Assembly: GCA_936914905.1 (NCBI GenBank)
Contig: CAKZGI010000291.1
Coordinates: forward strand, 1 to 53,469
Origin: an uncultured Trichormus sp.
GTDB lineage: Bacteria > Cyanobacteriota > Cyanobacteriia > Cyanobacteriales > Nostocaceae
DNA: 53,469 bases
Direction of reading: 5' to 3'
The notes under the pieces: model-generated
What the model was told of the DNA's origin: nothing
The model's input: the letters and a program-made list of their open reading frames with translations, nothing else
Databases searched by the model: none
In this document: in pieces, positions 1 through 7,721 of the stretch
How positions within the stretch are numbered: the first letter of the stretch is position 1
Layout: every line of letters begins with the position of its first letter
Made by a program: the position numbers and the translations under genes

Positions 1-98
1 TATTCCCAACCCTGATTCTTTCCTTGGCTCTGTCCTAATCTTAACACTATGGAAAAACAGACACAGACTCCTTTGTAAATTTTAGGACGTCTCTATTA
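1..98 (+). mobile_element. 3' end of an IS5-type insertion sequence (partial)
   Basis: The first 15 bases read Tyr-Ser-Gln-Pro-stop, identical to the last residues of the transposase on the opposite strand at the far right end of the window. The similarity then runs through the non-coding tail and stops just after TCTCTATTA near position 98. It is therefore the right end of another copy of the same IS, with most of the element outside the window. The flank after AGAGAC-type ends is ATT in both copies. Identity of the family comes from the right-hand copy. Confidence 0.75.
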
Positions 99-175
99 TG
101 GTTTGAGGAACGATGCTCAAATTTTTCACAATATCCTGTAAAATCTTTTAGCAGCTAATTCTTAGGTGAAAAGCT

Positions 176-1231
176 TTGTTAGCAGCTTTACTTTACGGAC
201 AGGAAGATTTACGCCTAGAGCAAGTCCCTGAGCCAACTCCAAGCGATGGAGAAGTGGTGATTCAAGTCGGGGTGGCTACCACTTGCGGTACAGATTTGAA
301 GGTTTGGCGGCGTGGTGGTCATCCAAAAATGTTGACTCCCCCTACCTTGTTTGGCCATGAAGCCGCAGGAACAATTGTCGCTGTCGGTGCTGGTGTGACT
401 AATTGCCACGTGGGCGATGGGCTACACCCCACCATAGGCGATCGCATTGTCGCTAATAATTCAGCACCATGCATGGAATGTTTTTTTTGTCAACGTCAAG
501 AATATTCTCTCTGTCCAAATTTGATATGGAATAATGGCACTTTTGCGGAATATCTCAAAATTCCTGCACCGATTGTGCACCATAATATGTTGCCGATTCC
601 CGAGCACCTACCGTTTGCTTTGGCAGCGATGACAGAACCTTTAGCCTGTGTTTTACATGGTATGGGGCGTTTTCATGTCAAACCTAAAGATCGGGTAATT
701 GTGCTGGGAGATGGGGCAATTGGCTTAATGTTTGTGGCGGTTTTAGCGGCGGAAACCAAAGCTGAGGTATTGCTATGGGGAGGTAATGACCAACGGTTAG
801 AAATTGCCAAAAAATTGGGTGCGGCACAGGTTTTCAATTATCATAAAGTTCCTGATATTCCCGGTGTGGTTAAGGAGTTAACTGAAGGGTGGGGTGCAGA
901 TGTAGTGATAGAGGCTACTGGCGTTCCTAGTGTGTGGGAAACAGCGATCGCTTGCGCCCGTCCTGGTGCAACTGTAAGTTTATTTGGTGGCTGTCCCAAA
1001 GATACAACAATTACGGTAAATACCGAACAGCTACATTATAGTGAATTAACTCTCAAAGGCATATTTCACAATACACCTGAATATGTAAGACTGGCATTGT
1101 TACTGATAGCCAGCAGGAAAATTCCTTTTGAGTTACTAATTAGTGAACATCGTCCATTAACAGATTTAGAACAAGTATTTGCTGATATGAAAGCCCGTAA
1201 AGTAATTAAAGTAGCAATGTTGCCCTGTTAG
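176..1231 (+). CDS. Zinc-dependent alcohol dehydrogenase (MDR superfamily)
   Basis: A cytosolic medium-chain dehydrogenase/reductase of about 351 residues, probably oxidising a sugar alcohol or similar alcohol with NAD(P). The catalytic zinc ligands are visible as Cys37 (TTCGTD) and the GHE motif at His61-Glu62. The structural zinc lobe has Cys99, 102, 105 and 113. A Rossmann nucleotide site, VLGDGAIGL, lies near residue 175. The substrate cannot be told from sequence. The start is TTG, 7 bases after AGGTGA. An in-frame TGA lies just upstream, and GTGAAA in another frame would give a more usual Met-Lys start if one base were removed, so a small 5' lesion is possible. The next gene follows closely on the same strand. 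Confidence 0.85.
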   Translation: MLAALLYGQEDLRLEQVPEPTPSDGEVVIQVGVATTCGTDLKVWRRGGHPKMLTPPTLFGHEAAGTIVAVGAGVTNCHVGDGLHPTIGDRIVANNSAPCMECFFCQRQEYSLCPNLIWNNGTFAEYLKIPAPIVHHNMLPIPEHLPFALAAMTEPLACVLHGMGRFHVKPKDRVIVLGDGAIGLMFVAVLAAETKAEVLLWGGNDQRLEIAKKLGAAQVFNYHKVPDIPGVVKELTEGWGADVVIEATGVPSVWETAIACARPGATVSLFGGCPKDTTITVNTEQLHYSELTLKGIFHNTPEYVRLALLLIASRKIPFELLISEHRPLTDLEQVFADMKARKVIKVAMLPC

Positions 1232-1332
1232 TGATCAATATTTTAGAGGATGTTTGTAAAATATCAAGTAGTATAGAGCAACACTTTCACAATCCAAAAT
1301 CCAAAATAATTACCTACCAATGGGCAATTGTG

Positions 1333-1965
1333 ATGTCATTACTAAATAGGAAAATGCTAAGAAAATCTTTACTTAACTTTTTAATTTTGCCTTTTTCCCT
1401 AATTTCTTCGTTATCAGGGCAAATACTCTTAAATTCCTCCGCCCAGGCTTTACCAGGAGAAAGCACAGAGGAAGTAACGACCTGGATTCAAGGCCATCCT
1501 ACCCTTCGTCCTAGAAGCGGGGAAAAATTATTTGTCAGTAAAAACGATACAGCTGCCCAAAGATTCACTTTTCAAGCATCAGTATTGCCTCCAGGTAAGG
1601 TAACTTTTACCAAAGACCGCAGCACAATACGCGCTGAACGCCTCAATATGTATGATGGTGTTAATGGTGTTACCGTTGGGCGTCTTCACGAATCTTTGCG
1701 GGTAATTTATGGTTTGGATATTTATCAAGACTATAATCGAGCTCTGGTAGTTTACAACTATCCTAATCAGAGTACAATTAATCAAGCTCGTCTAGCAAAA
1801 ACGCCGATTCGGGAAGCATTGAAGGGAGAGTTACGAGTAGGGGATCGGTACGCCTATTGGATAGAAATTGCTAAACCCAGAGACGGTAAAGCTTTGAATG
1901 GGCAAATTACAGTTTTTCTTAAATCTGACCTGGATAAATTAGAAGCAGAACTGAGAACCCGTTAG
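1333..1965 (+). CDS. Conserved secreted protein of unknown function
   Basis: About 210 residues. The frame is open back to a GTG overlapping the previous stop, but ATG at 1333 or 1354 is more likely because each places a typical signal peptide at the N-terminus: basic MLRK, then a hydrophobic stretch, then a probable cleavage site after SSAQA. The mature part is soluble-looking, with a TWIQGHPTLRP segment and a basic C-terminus, and has no catalytic motif I recognise. It is probably exported to the periplasm. It follows the dehydrogenase on the same strand, with no terminator between them. No function is proposed. Confidence 0.65.
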   Translation: MSLLNRKMLRKSLLNFLILPFSLISSLSGQILLNSSAQALPGESTEEVTTWIQGHPTLRPRSGEKLFVSKNDTAAQRFTFQASVLPPGKVTFTKDRSTIRAERLNMYDGVNGVTVGRLHESLRVIYGLDIYQDYNRALVVYNYPNQSTINQARLAKTPIREALKGELRVGDRYAYWIEIAKPRDGKALNGQITVFLKSDLDKLEAELRTR

Positions 1966-2029
1966 CTTAACTAAGGATGTAGGTTTTTGAATTTTCTTGG
2001 AAGTAGCCTCCTGGAGGCAGTATTTTGAA

Positions 2030-2401
2030 TCATCCTTCATCCTTGATCTTACTTCCCAGAGTTAAAGTTTGCCATTTGCCGCAAAAAATACTTTCAGCAG
2101 CTAAGGAAATACGTTGCAAATCTTCCTGCAAGAGTGGCGGCCAGTCAACACCAGCTTTGCGTCCCACCGCAAATAACTGTAAACCTCTAATACCTAATTT
2201 ATATAAAGCAAAAGCGAGTTCTTTATCCAAACCAGGAGAATCTTTTAAAGCTTCAAATACCACCTTTAACGCTAACAAAATTGAGGTAACTTGACCAGGT
2301 ACTGGTGGTTTTCCTTGTTTAAGATGATTTAACAAGGCATCTGAGTTTTCCTCGTTTGTTGTTTGGTCTATGAGTAGTTTTCGCGCTATTTCGTAGTTCA
2401 T
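2030..2401 (-). CDS. Small conserved cyanobacterial protein, function unknown
   Basis: A 123-residue, mostly helical soluble protein beginning MNYEIARKLL. It has a PPVPGQVTSILLALK segment followed by a run of amphipathic helices and GRKAGVDWPPLLQEDL near the C-terminus. There is no signal peptide or membrane segment. The composition and codon use match those of neighbouring genes and the frame is clean, so it is probably a real gene. It is convergent with the secreted-protein gene upstream. I do not recognise a named family with confidence. Confidence 0.6.
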   Translation of the reverse strand: MNYEIARKLLIDQTTNEENSDALLNHLKQGKPPVPGQVTSILLALKVVFEALKDSPGLDKELAFALYKLGIRGLQLFAVGRKAGVDWPPLLQEDLQRISLAAESIFCGKWQTLTLGSKIKDEG

Positions 2402-2700
2402 ACAGGGAATGGGGAATAGGAGCAGAGAGCAGGGGCAATACGGTTCAGTTAAGGAAAATTATCTGTTTAGTCAGGGGAAGTAGAGGGAGAGAAAGAGGCT
2501 TATCTAAACCATATTGGGAGCAAAGGGAAGAATGACGAATTAACTAGGTGGGTGTTAAAAATTGTCGTTATGACAAGGCAAGAAGTAATAGGGAAGAGGT
2601 TTTGATCAATTTTACTTTTAGTTACATACTACTCTCTGAGAAGCTGCTGCGGGTCTACGGTTTTTTGTGCCTTCCTACTTATTGCAATTACCAATTAATT
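2402..2700. other. Spacer without a recognisable gene
   Basis: AT-rich spacer between the small conserved gene and the first MITE copy. The short open frame from 2548 runs into the MITE and shows no family features, so I see no gene here. Confidence 0.5.
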
Positions 2701-2876
2701 AGACCTCTTGCAGAATTAATTCTATATTATACTGGGGATAGTGGGGGGTTGTCTTTGTTTTAGCCAAAAGTTAGAGTTACACGGTTATGTTTGAATTAGC
2801 GAGTGCAAATAACACCAAAAATACATAAAATCTAAAACTCCCTATCATACCACAGAAACTATTTTGCAAGAGGTCT
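2701..2876. mobile_element. MITE, copy 1 of 3
   Basis: A 176-bp non-coding element bounded by inverted ends AGACCTCTTGCAGAATTAA and, on the other side, the reverse complement of AGACCTCTTGCAAAATTGT. It is flanked by the 3-bp direct repeat ATT. Near-identical copies occur at 26104-26270 and 44326-44492. The internal core, with GTTACACGGTTATGTTT and ACACCAAAAATACATAAAAT, is conserved. The ANT-type duplication matches what is known for the ISL2 group of the IS5 family, so a transposase of that type probably mobilised it. Confidence 0.85.
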
Positions 2877-2889
2877 ATTATCTTCTTCG

Positions 2890-3435
2890 TTATTTCAAAT
2901 CTAGCAACCCTTCTTCTTTTAATTTAGGATTAAAACGAATTTGAGTTTTTAAACCCCGTGTTTTTAATACCTCTAAAATGTCAGCTTCAACACGCCGGGC
3001 TACATTTTTAACAAGTTTCATTTTTACTAAATCATCAATTAAGGGATTCTGATAATTAGTCTTTTCTTCATGTGTCATTAATACCAGACTATTAATAGGA
3101 GCAATCCAGTTTTCTTTATTTTTAGCAGTTGCTAAACCAACAGAAGCATTTTCAGATATCCAAGCATTTTTAATATTTTCTAAAAGCGTGCGATTAGGAC
3201 TTTCAACAGTTTGTACCTTCACCCAATAACATTCATTTGGTTGACGGACTAAATGTTGCTTCAGACTGAGATAAATATCACGAGAATAACCAACAAATTG
3301 GAGAATTTTTTCTTGATTAAAAATAGCATAAACTCCTATTTGACCTTGAAATTGTTCTGGTAATTCACCAAGATCATCAATATAAGCAACATATTCTAGA
3401 CTGGCTAAAGGAGGAGGATTAGTTTCAGTAGTCAT
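2890..3435 (-). CDS. GIY-YIG nuclease family protein
   Basis: 181 residues. The N-terminal half carries a GIY-YIG-like core: GVYAIF around residue 34 matches the first strand and FVGYSRDI around residue 48 matches the second, with a conserved Arg and a downstream Asn/Glu. The C-terminal half (about residues 130-181) is a lysine-rich helical tail. GIY-YIG domains cut DNA in repair and mobile elements, but this stand-alone form is degenerate at the second motif, so catalytic activity is uncertain. It is a single-gene unit, intact, with a stop only 14 bases from the MITE on its 3' side and a tandem 10-bp repeat on its 5' side. Confidence 0.7.
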   Translation of the reverse strand: MTTETNPPPLASLEYVAYIDDLGELPEQFQGQIGVYAIFNQEKILQFVGYSRDIYLSLKQHLVRQPNECYWVKVQTVESPNRTLLENIKNAWISENASVGLATAKNKENWIAPINSLVLMTHEEKTNYQNPLIDDLVKMKLVKNVARRVEADILEVLKTRGLKTQIRFNPKLKEEGLLDLK

Positions 3436-3450
3436 AATCGAAATTTAAAA

Positions 3451-3480
3451 TTTACTAAAATTTACTAAAACTTACTAAAA
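3451..3480. repeat. Three tandem copies of a TTTACTAAAA-type decamer
   Basis: Three consecutive decamers, TTTACTAAAA twice and CTTACTAAAA once, lie 15 bases upstream of the GIY-YIG start codon on its promoter side. They could be slipped-strand repeats or an operator. The sequence alone does not decide. Confidence 0.6.
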
Positions 3481-3534
3481 TTTGCTATTTGTCTCAGTAA
3501 TTGATATACCCCTTTGGGGTAAAGGTTGGACTTA

Positions 3535-4001
3535 TGTCATACTGATAGCGTAGCGTGGCCTAAGCCATGCGTAAATTAGTGCAGCGAAGTATCCGGAGAT
3601 TCTTCACTATCTCTTTCAGAGACGCTACCCAAACGTTCAGAATGACATTGGGTATTTCTTCTTGTGGAGTTCTCTTAGAAGTAAACACTAAGTATACAAA
3701 TTCAGTTTAAACCAGATTTAAAGTTTAATCTGGTAATAATAGTAGTTTTCTCTATTTCTATTCTTAAAACTCTGTTAAACTTCAAAATTCTTAATTTTGC
3801 GATCGTTTCTACAGGACTGAAATGATTACGATCATCCAAGAGGCTAATTTTATGTTTTACTACAATTAAACTAAAAACGGTTAAAAAGTGTCATTTTGAA
3901 CGTTTGGGTAGCGTCTCTGAAAGAGATAGTGAAGAATCTCCGGATACTTCGCTGCACTAATTTACGCATGGCTTAGGCCACGCTACGCTATCAGTATGAC
4001 A
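3535..4001. repeat. Long inverted repeat, 112-bp arms with a 243-bp middle
   Basis: The arms at 3535-3646 and 3890-4001 are reverse complements over 112 bp with one mismatch that I can find. Each arm is a repeat unit beginning TGTCATACTGATAGCG and ending near ACGTTCAGAATGAC, a kind of GTCAT-bounded repeat that also appears, diverged, inside 34298-34500. The middle is AT-rich, includes a small ACCAGATT/AATCTGGT hairpin near 3711-3734 and has no gene. The right arm ends eight bases before the stop of the YbjN-like pseudogene. Confidence 0.85.
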
Positions 4002-4009
4002 AGACAGGA

Positions 4010-5728
4010 TCATTTATTTTGTGGTTTACTCTTAGCGTTATCCGCACAGGCCTTAAATTTGGTTGTTACCTCTGTGTCTAACCCCTTCAGAACACCTTCA
4101 ACATCTGACTTAGTCTTCTGATAAATGCCATCAATATCGGTGGCAAACTTGGAATCAGCCTAGTGGAAAATATTTATTGGTTAGAATCCAACCCCATCTA
4201 GAGGATTTTCAGGGATATTTTTGATCAATTTGTCAAAAAAGACCAACTGCTCTCTAAATTGTTCACTCTCGAGTAAATATATTAATTCTTTACCACATGG
4301 CAACTTATCTGTAGGTATTTCTTCCAGGCGCTTGTTAATCTGGCCAAATAGTATTTCCAAATTTTCTATACCTAGTTTGATATCAGAATTATCCAATGCT
4401 TCTCCATATTGTTTAACCCAATCTTTTAATTAACGTTGGATTAATTTGAGAATTATTGCCGGAAATTTAGTTTTGCTAAAGAACCTAAATGATTTATCAA
4501 ATACTTCTGTTCCTACATCACCTAATCTAGCAATCATTAATCTTTTGACTTTCTCCAAAATTGCTTGGGTTTGTTTATGCTGATGAGGTTCCAGCATTTG
4601 CAATGCTTGATGTCATTGACCAATTTCATCTGGTGTTATTCTGTCTAATAGATGAGATTGTCTTTCCAGAATTTTTCCCGACTGTTGTTGTATTCCTAGT
4701 GGTTAACTTGAGTTAACCGTCAATTCTTTTCTATCTTCAGTAGGTGTAACAACTAAAACCTGTTTCTGTTCATCTTATGATTGGGCAATATCTAGAATTA
4801 GTTCAATTTGGTTAATTGGTTTTTCTGCCGACACATCCCCAAAAATTACAGACATTATCTCTAGCAGATATTCATCCATCGTTGCTATTTTAGTCTAAAC
4901 CAAGCGTTTGATAAGTGCAAAACTAGGTCTATCACCTTCTACATCAATACTAGTTTTATAGCGAATCTCACCATCACTAAAATCTATTTCAAAGTTGCCA
5001 ATAACTATACCAAAATTAGCTCTAGTAATGAACTCAGCTACAGCCATTCATTGAGATTTTGGGGCATTTTGGGGCCAAATTGAAGAGAAAACGAATTTTT
5101 CCTCTTCTTCTCTAGCTTCCCCGTAGCAGTTCCATCTGCCATTTTCTCCTTGAAACCCCAGACGCAAGGCTAGTTTTCCTTGAATCTTGGTGAATGGCCA
5201 ATCTTCTTGGGTAAGAAAGTTAACTATTGCCTGAGAAATTGGTTGTGTTAAAGTGTTGTTTTGGGTTGTTGGTTCTGGGATATCTTGCGTTAATTCTTGG
5301 AAGAGGTTGGATATCGCTCCGATAGATTCATTGGCAAATTCTTTAGCAGTAAAGTTCAGACTACCACTGACTAAATCTTTAAAGAAATTGGTGATACTCT
5401 CAGATATTTCTTCACTGAAAGGTGTTTCTTTTGAAAGGGTTTTGGGACTAACATAAGACCAAAGTGTCCGGTATCCTGTTTCACCTGATTCTTGTTGCTG
5501 TTTGACTGGCCTTAGCTGCACCTATATCAGGGGGTTTGGCTCCCGCTTCCGGCTTCTCTAATGGTTTGGCTTCTTTGGGTGTAATATCACTGGTTTCAGG
5601 TACTTCCTTCATTTTCTCGGCAACCGGGCCAGCAGCTTGCACTGTTGCATCTTTAGCATTACTCGATAGGTTTCCCCCAACGGAGTCCAGCAGATTACTA
5701 TCTTGAAACCCAGATTTCGAACTTCATT
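4010..5728 (-). pseudogene. Decayed YbjN-domain gene
   Basis: Translation from 5521 down to 4010 stays in one frame for about 1.5 kb but is broken by eight premature stops: TGA 5048, TAG 4895, TAA 4775, TAA 4703, TGA 4613, TAA 4430, TAA 4181 and TAG 4160. Between the stops the protein is coherent. Residues around the 5048 stop (GFQGENGRWNCYG, then FGIVIGNFEIDFSDGEIRY and DEYLLEIMSVIFGD) look like a YbjN-type chaperone-like domain, followed by a helical C-terminal part. A further stretch upstream, rich in Pro, Glu and Lys (5525-5728), is joined by a frameshift near 5510. Several stops fit single C-to-T changes at Gln, Arg or Trp codons. The ancestral function is unknown. Confidence 0.8.
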
Positions 5729-5954
5729 TTTTAGTACAAAAACTACTGTAAGAAAATACAAAAAGCTACGTAGTAAATATATACTTTAAATAGTAAAAAA
5801 ATAGACAATACAATAAAAATTGCCAACGACTTGGAACTCGTAAGTATTGACAATAAATTCAGGATGAAAGAGGAGAAAATGGATGTAAATGAGCCTGAAT
5901 TAAATAAAAATACCCAAGAATATGAATTACCAAAAAGAGGAGTTTGAGAGTAAT

Positions 5955-6310
5955 AACTTGGATCACTTGGGAAGAATAGCAGGAATAATAATAGTCAAAG
6001 CAATCATTCTAAATGGACTAGGTTTTGTATGAAGACTATTCTATTTATTTCCTCAACTTTTTGAGGAAGAAGCTATGGAACATTTATTAGAAATAGGAAT
6101 TGAGGTGGAAGATTTAAATGATGATAAAATAGGGAGAGTAATGGATAAGCTATACAAATATGGATTAACTAAATTGTTCCTAATAATTGCCTTAGAAGTA
6201 GTAAAAAAATATGGAGTAGCAACCAAATATTCCCATTTAGATTCAACCTCATTGCATTTGCATGGAGAGTATAATAATTGCCTAAATAATCTAGGACAAG
6301 AATTATTGGA
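5955..6310 (+). pseudogene. IS1634-type transposase fragment (DUF4277 region)
   Basis: One frame reads LDHLGRIAGI, then VKAIILNGLGFV, a TGA at 6030, then LFYLFPQFFEEEAMEHLL, LNDDKIGRVMDKLYKYG and LDSTSLHLHG. This order is the N-terminal region of IS1634-family transposases. About 20 residues between IAGI and VKAI are missing, and everything after the first Asp-containing motif (LDSTSLHLHG) is gone. The remaining sequence to about 6460 is unrelated repeat-like DNA. It is dead and is not a full IS: no terminal repeats were found. Confidence 0.8.
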
Positions 6311-6716
6311 TATTTCAGAGCCAGTGCGTTGGGTGGGTTTCCCGACTTGAGGCAACTGGCGTATGTTTTTAAGGTATTCATTTTCTGAATACACAAGGAG
6401 TTCATAGGATTCTGAACTTGACAGAGGAACGTTGTCGAATTTTCCAATTCCTACCTACAACTTGTCAAAAGTATTATTTATTTTCCTACTTTTCAAATCT
6501 CTAATTCACTATTGCATAGTCTTGTATTTTCATAAGTGATTGAAAAATTCAAATTAAACATTGTTGTCTAACTAGCTTTTTTTACACAATAAGAAAGCTG
6601 GAACTTTGACGTGCATAATTTATATTTTCATGGCTACTGGATTTTTAAGAACTATAGTTCTCAATTGCCTGTAAGTGTAGTTTATTTATGCTACCTATTG
6701 AAGTACGGAATGTGGG

Positions 6717-7046
6717 CTATAAAGGTACTTTTATACTTTTAAACTGCTTTACCTCTTCTTTTTGAGTCTGTTCTTCTGGTATTTGGTCTTGTTGGGGGTG
6801 AATAGGCTCAGTTTTAGGCTGAACGACAAAGGGATGCGGTGCACACTGATTCGGCGCTGGTGTGTCCCAGGAGTTAAAAGAGCTTTTGGAAGTTCTGTAT
6901 TGCCCGCTATACATTTACCTAACCCCCGTAGTAGAACTTTTTAGGCGTTGTTGCCAGAAATCACTTCTGATTATTTCTGCTTTCTTTTCACCCAACTTAT
7001 CTAAAGCCAATAACCACAACCGAGCTACAGCGGGAGCAAGTTGTTA
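6717..7046 (-). pseudogene. Unidentified coding remnant
   Basis: On the minus strand one frame reads LAPAVARLWLLALDKLGEKK and on through IIRSDFWQQRLKSS, then a TAA, then a Pro/Gln/Glu-rich tail (APNQCAPHPFVVQ to the stop at 6717). The first part has good helical protein character. The family was not recognised. It has neither a start codon in frame nor complete ends, so it is most likely debris of a lost gene. Confidence 0.4.
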
Positions 7047-7385
7047 GACTTATTCTTCTGTGTTCCTGACTCAGTTGTTGAATTTCAACAGCTTCAGAGA
7101 AAATATTTCAGTCTCGCAACTCGGTATATACCCATAGTTGTATTGGTGTAAAGGTAAAGAACTGAATTTTTGAGTAAATAATCAATAGACCTGTCTATAA
7201 AAGCTAAAAAGCTTACTGTAAAGGGATTACAGGAGATATAATTGAGGTAAAATAGCTATCATTACTGAACTGAATGTAAAAATGAGGTTTTGGGGATGAA
7301 AATCTCAAAATTATCAGAAATGTTGAGAAACATAGCTTCCTAAAAAGGTAAGTGTGAAATCTGATAATTCAAATATTATGGCTTA
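7047..7385. other. Spacer without a recognisable gene
   Basis: AT-rich debris between two gene remnants. No long frame, RNA gene or element end was seen. Confidence 0.5.
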
Positions 7386-7648
7386 GTATAAATGAAGCAT
7401 TTAGATGTAACCTAACTAATCCACATACCATCTCTATCACCTGACCATAAGGGATGTCGAGCTAGACGAAATCTGTCACTGGCAACTCGAAAAATTTTCA
7501 CTGTACAAATGAGATGTTCAACAAAAATTCTTCTAGAAGATAATTCCTTATTCTCTTCTTCTTCAGTTTTGAAAAGTTCGGCTTTTCTAGCTTTTCGTAA
7601 GCTGTGGTAATAATTTCTTCTCCTATGGTAATTACTAAAAAAAGGCAA
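7386..7648 (-). pseudogene. C-terminal fragment of an IS5-type (DDE) transposase
   Basis: The frame contains ELSSRRIFVEHLICTVKIFR followed by VASDRFRL, the conserved C-terminal block of DDE transposases of the same broad family as the partial IS at the right end of the window (there FVEHVIRLVKRFRVAQQ). After RLA the frame shifts: the neighbouring frame continues YGQVIEMVCGLVRL, which is the expected next block. The first two thirds of the protein are missing. It is inactive debris downstream of rpoC2. Confidence 0.75.
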
Positions 7649-7671
7649 AAGATTAAATTCTTTTGCCTTTT
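7636..7671 (-). terminator. Rho-independent terminator of the rpoBC operon
   Basis: A perfect 12-bp stem, AAAAGGCAAAAG pairing with CTTTTGCCTTTT around an 8-base loop, lies about 50 bases after the rpoC2 stop. Read on the minus strand it is followed by a run of T. The plus-strand side lacks a T run, so it serves rpoC2. Confidence 0.85.
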
Positions 7672-7721
7672 AAATTATTGCCGTTTACCTCAATTTAGAC
7701 TATCGTGGGCAATCGACTTTA

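Noticed and set aside
2025-2294. Plus-strand 89-codon frame
   Set aside because: It is antisense to the conserved 123-residue gene and lacks protein character.
4010-5521. Programmed stop-codon readthrough or an alternative genetic code
   Set aside because: All three stop codons occur and neighbouring essential genes use all three normally as terminators. Simple decay explains it.
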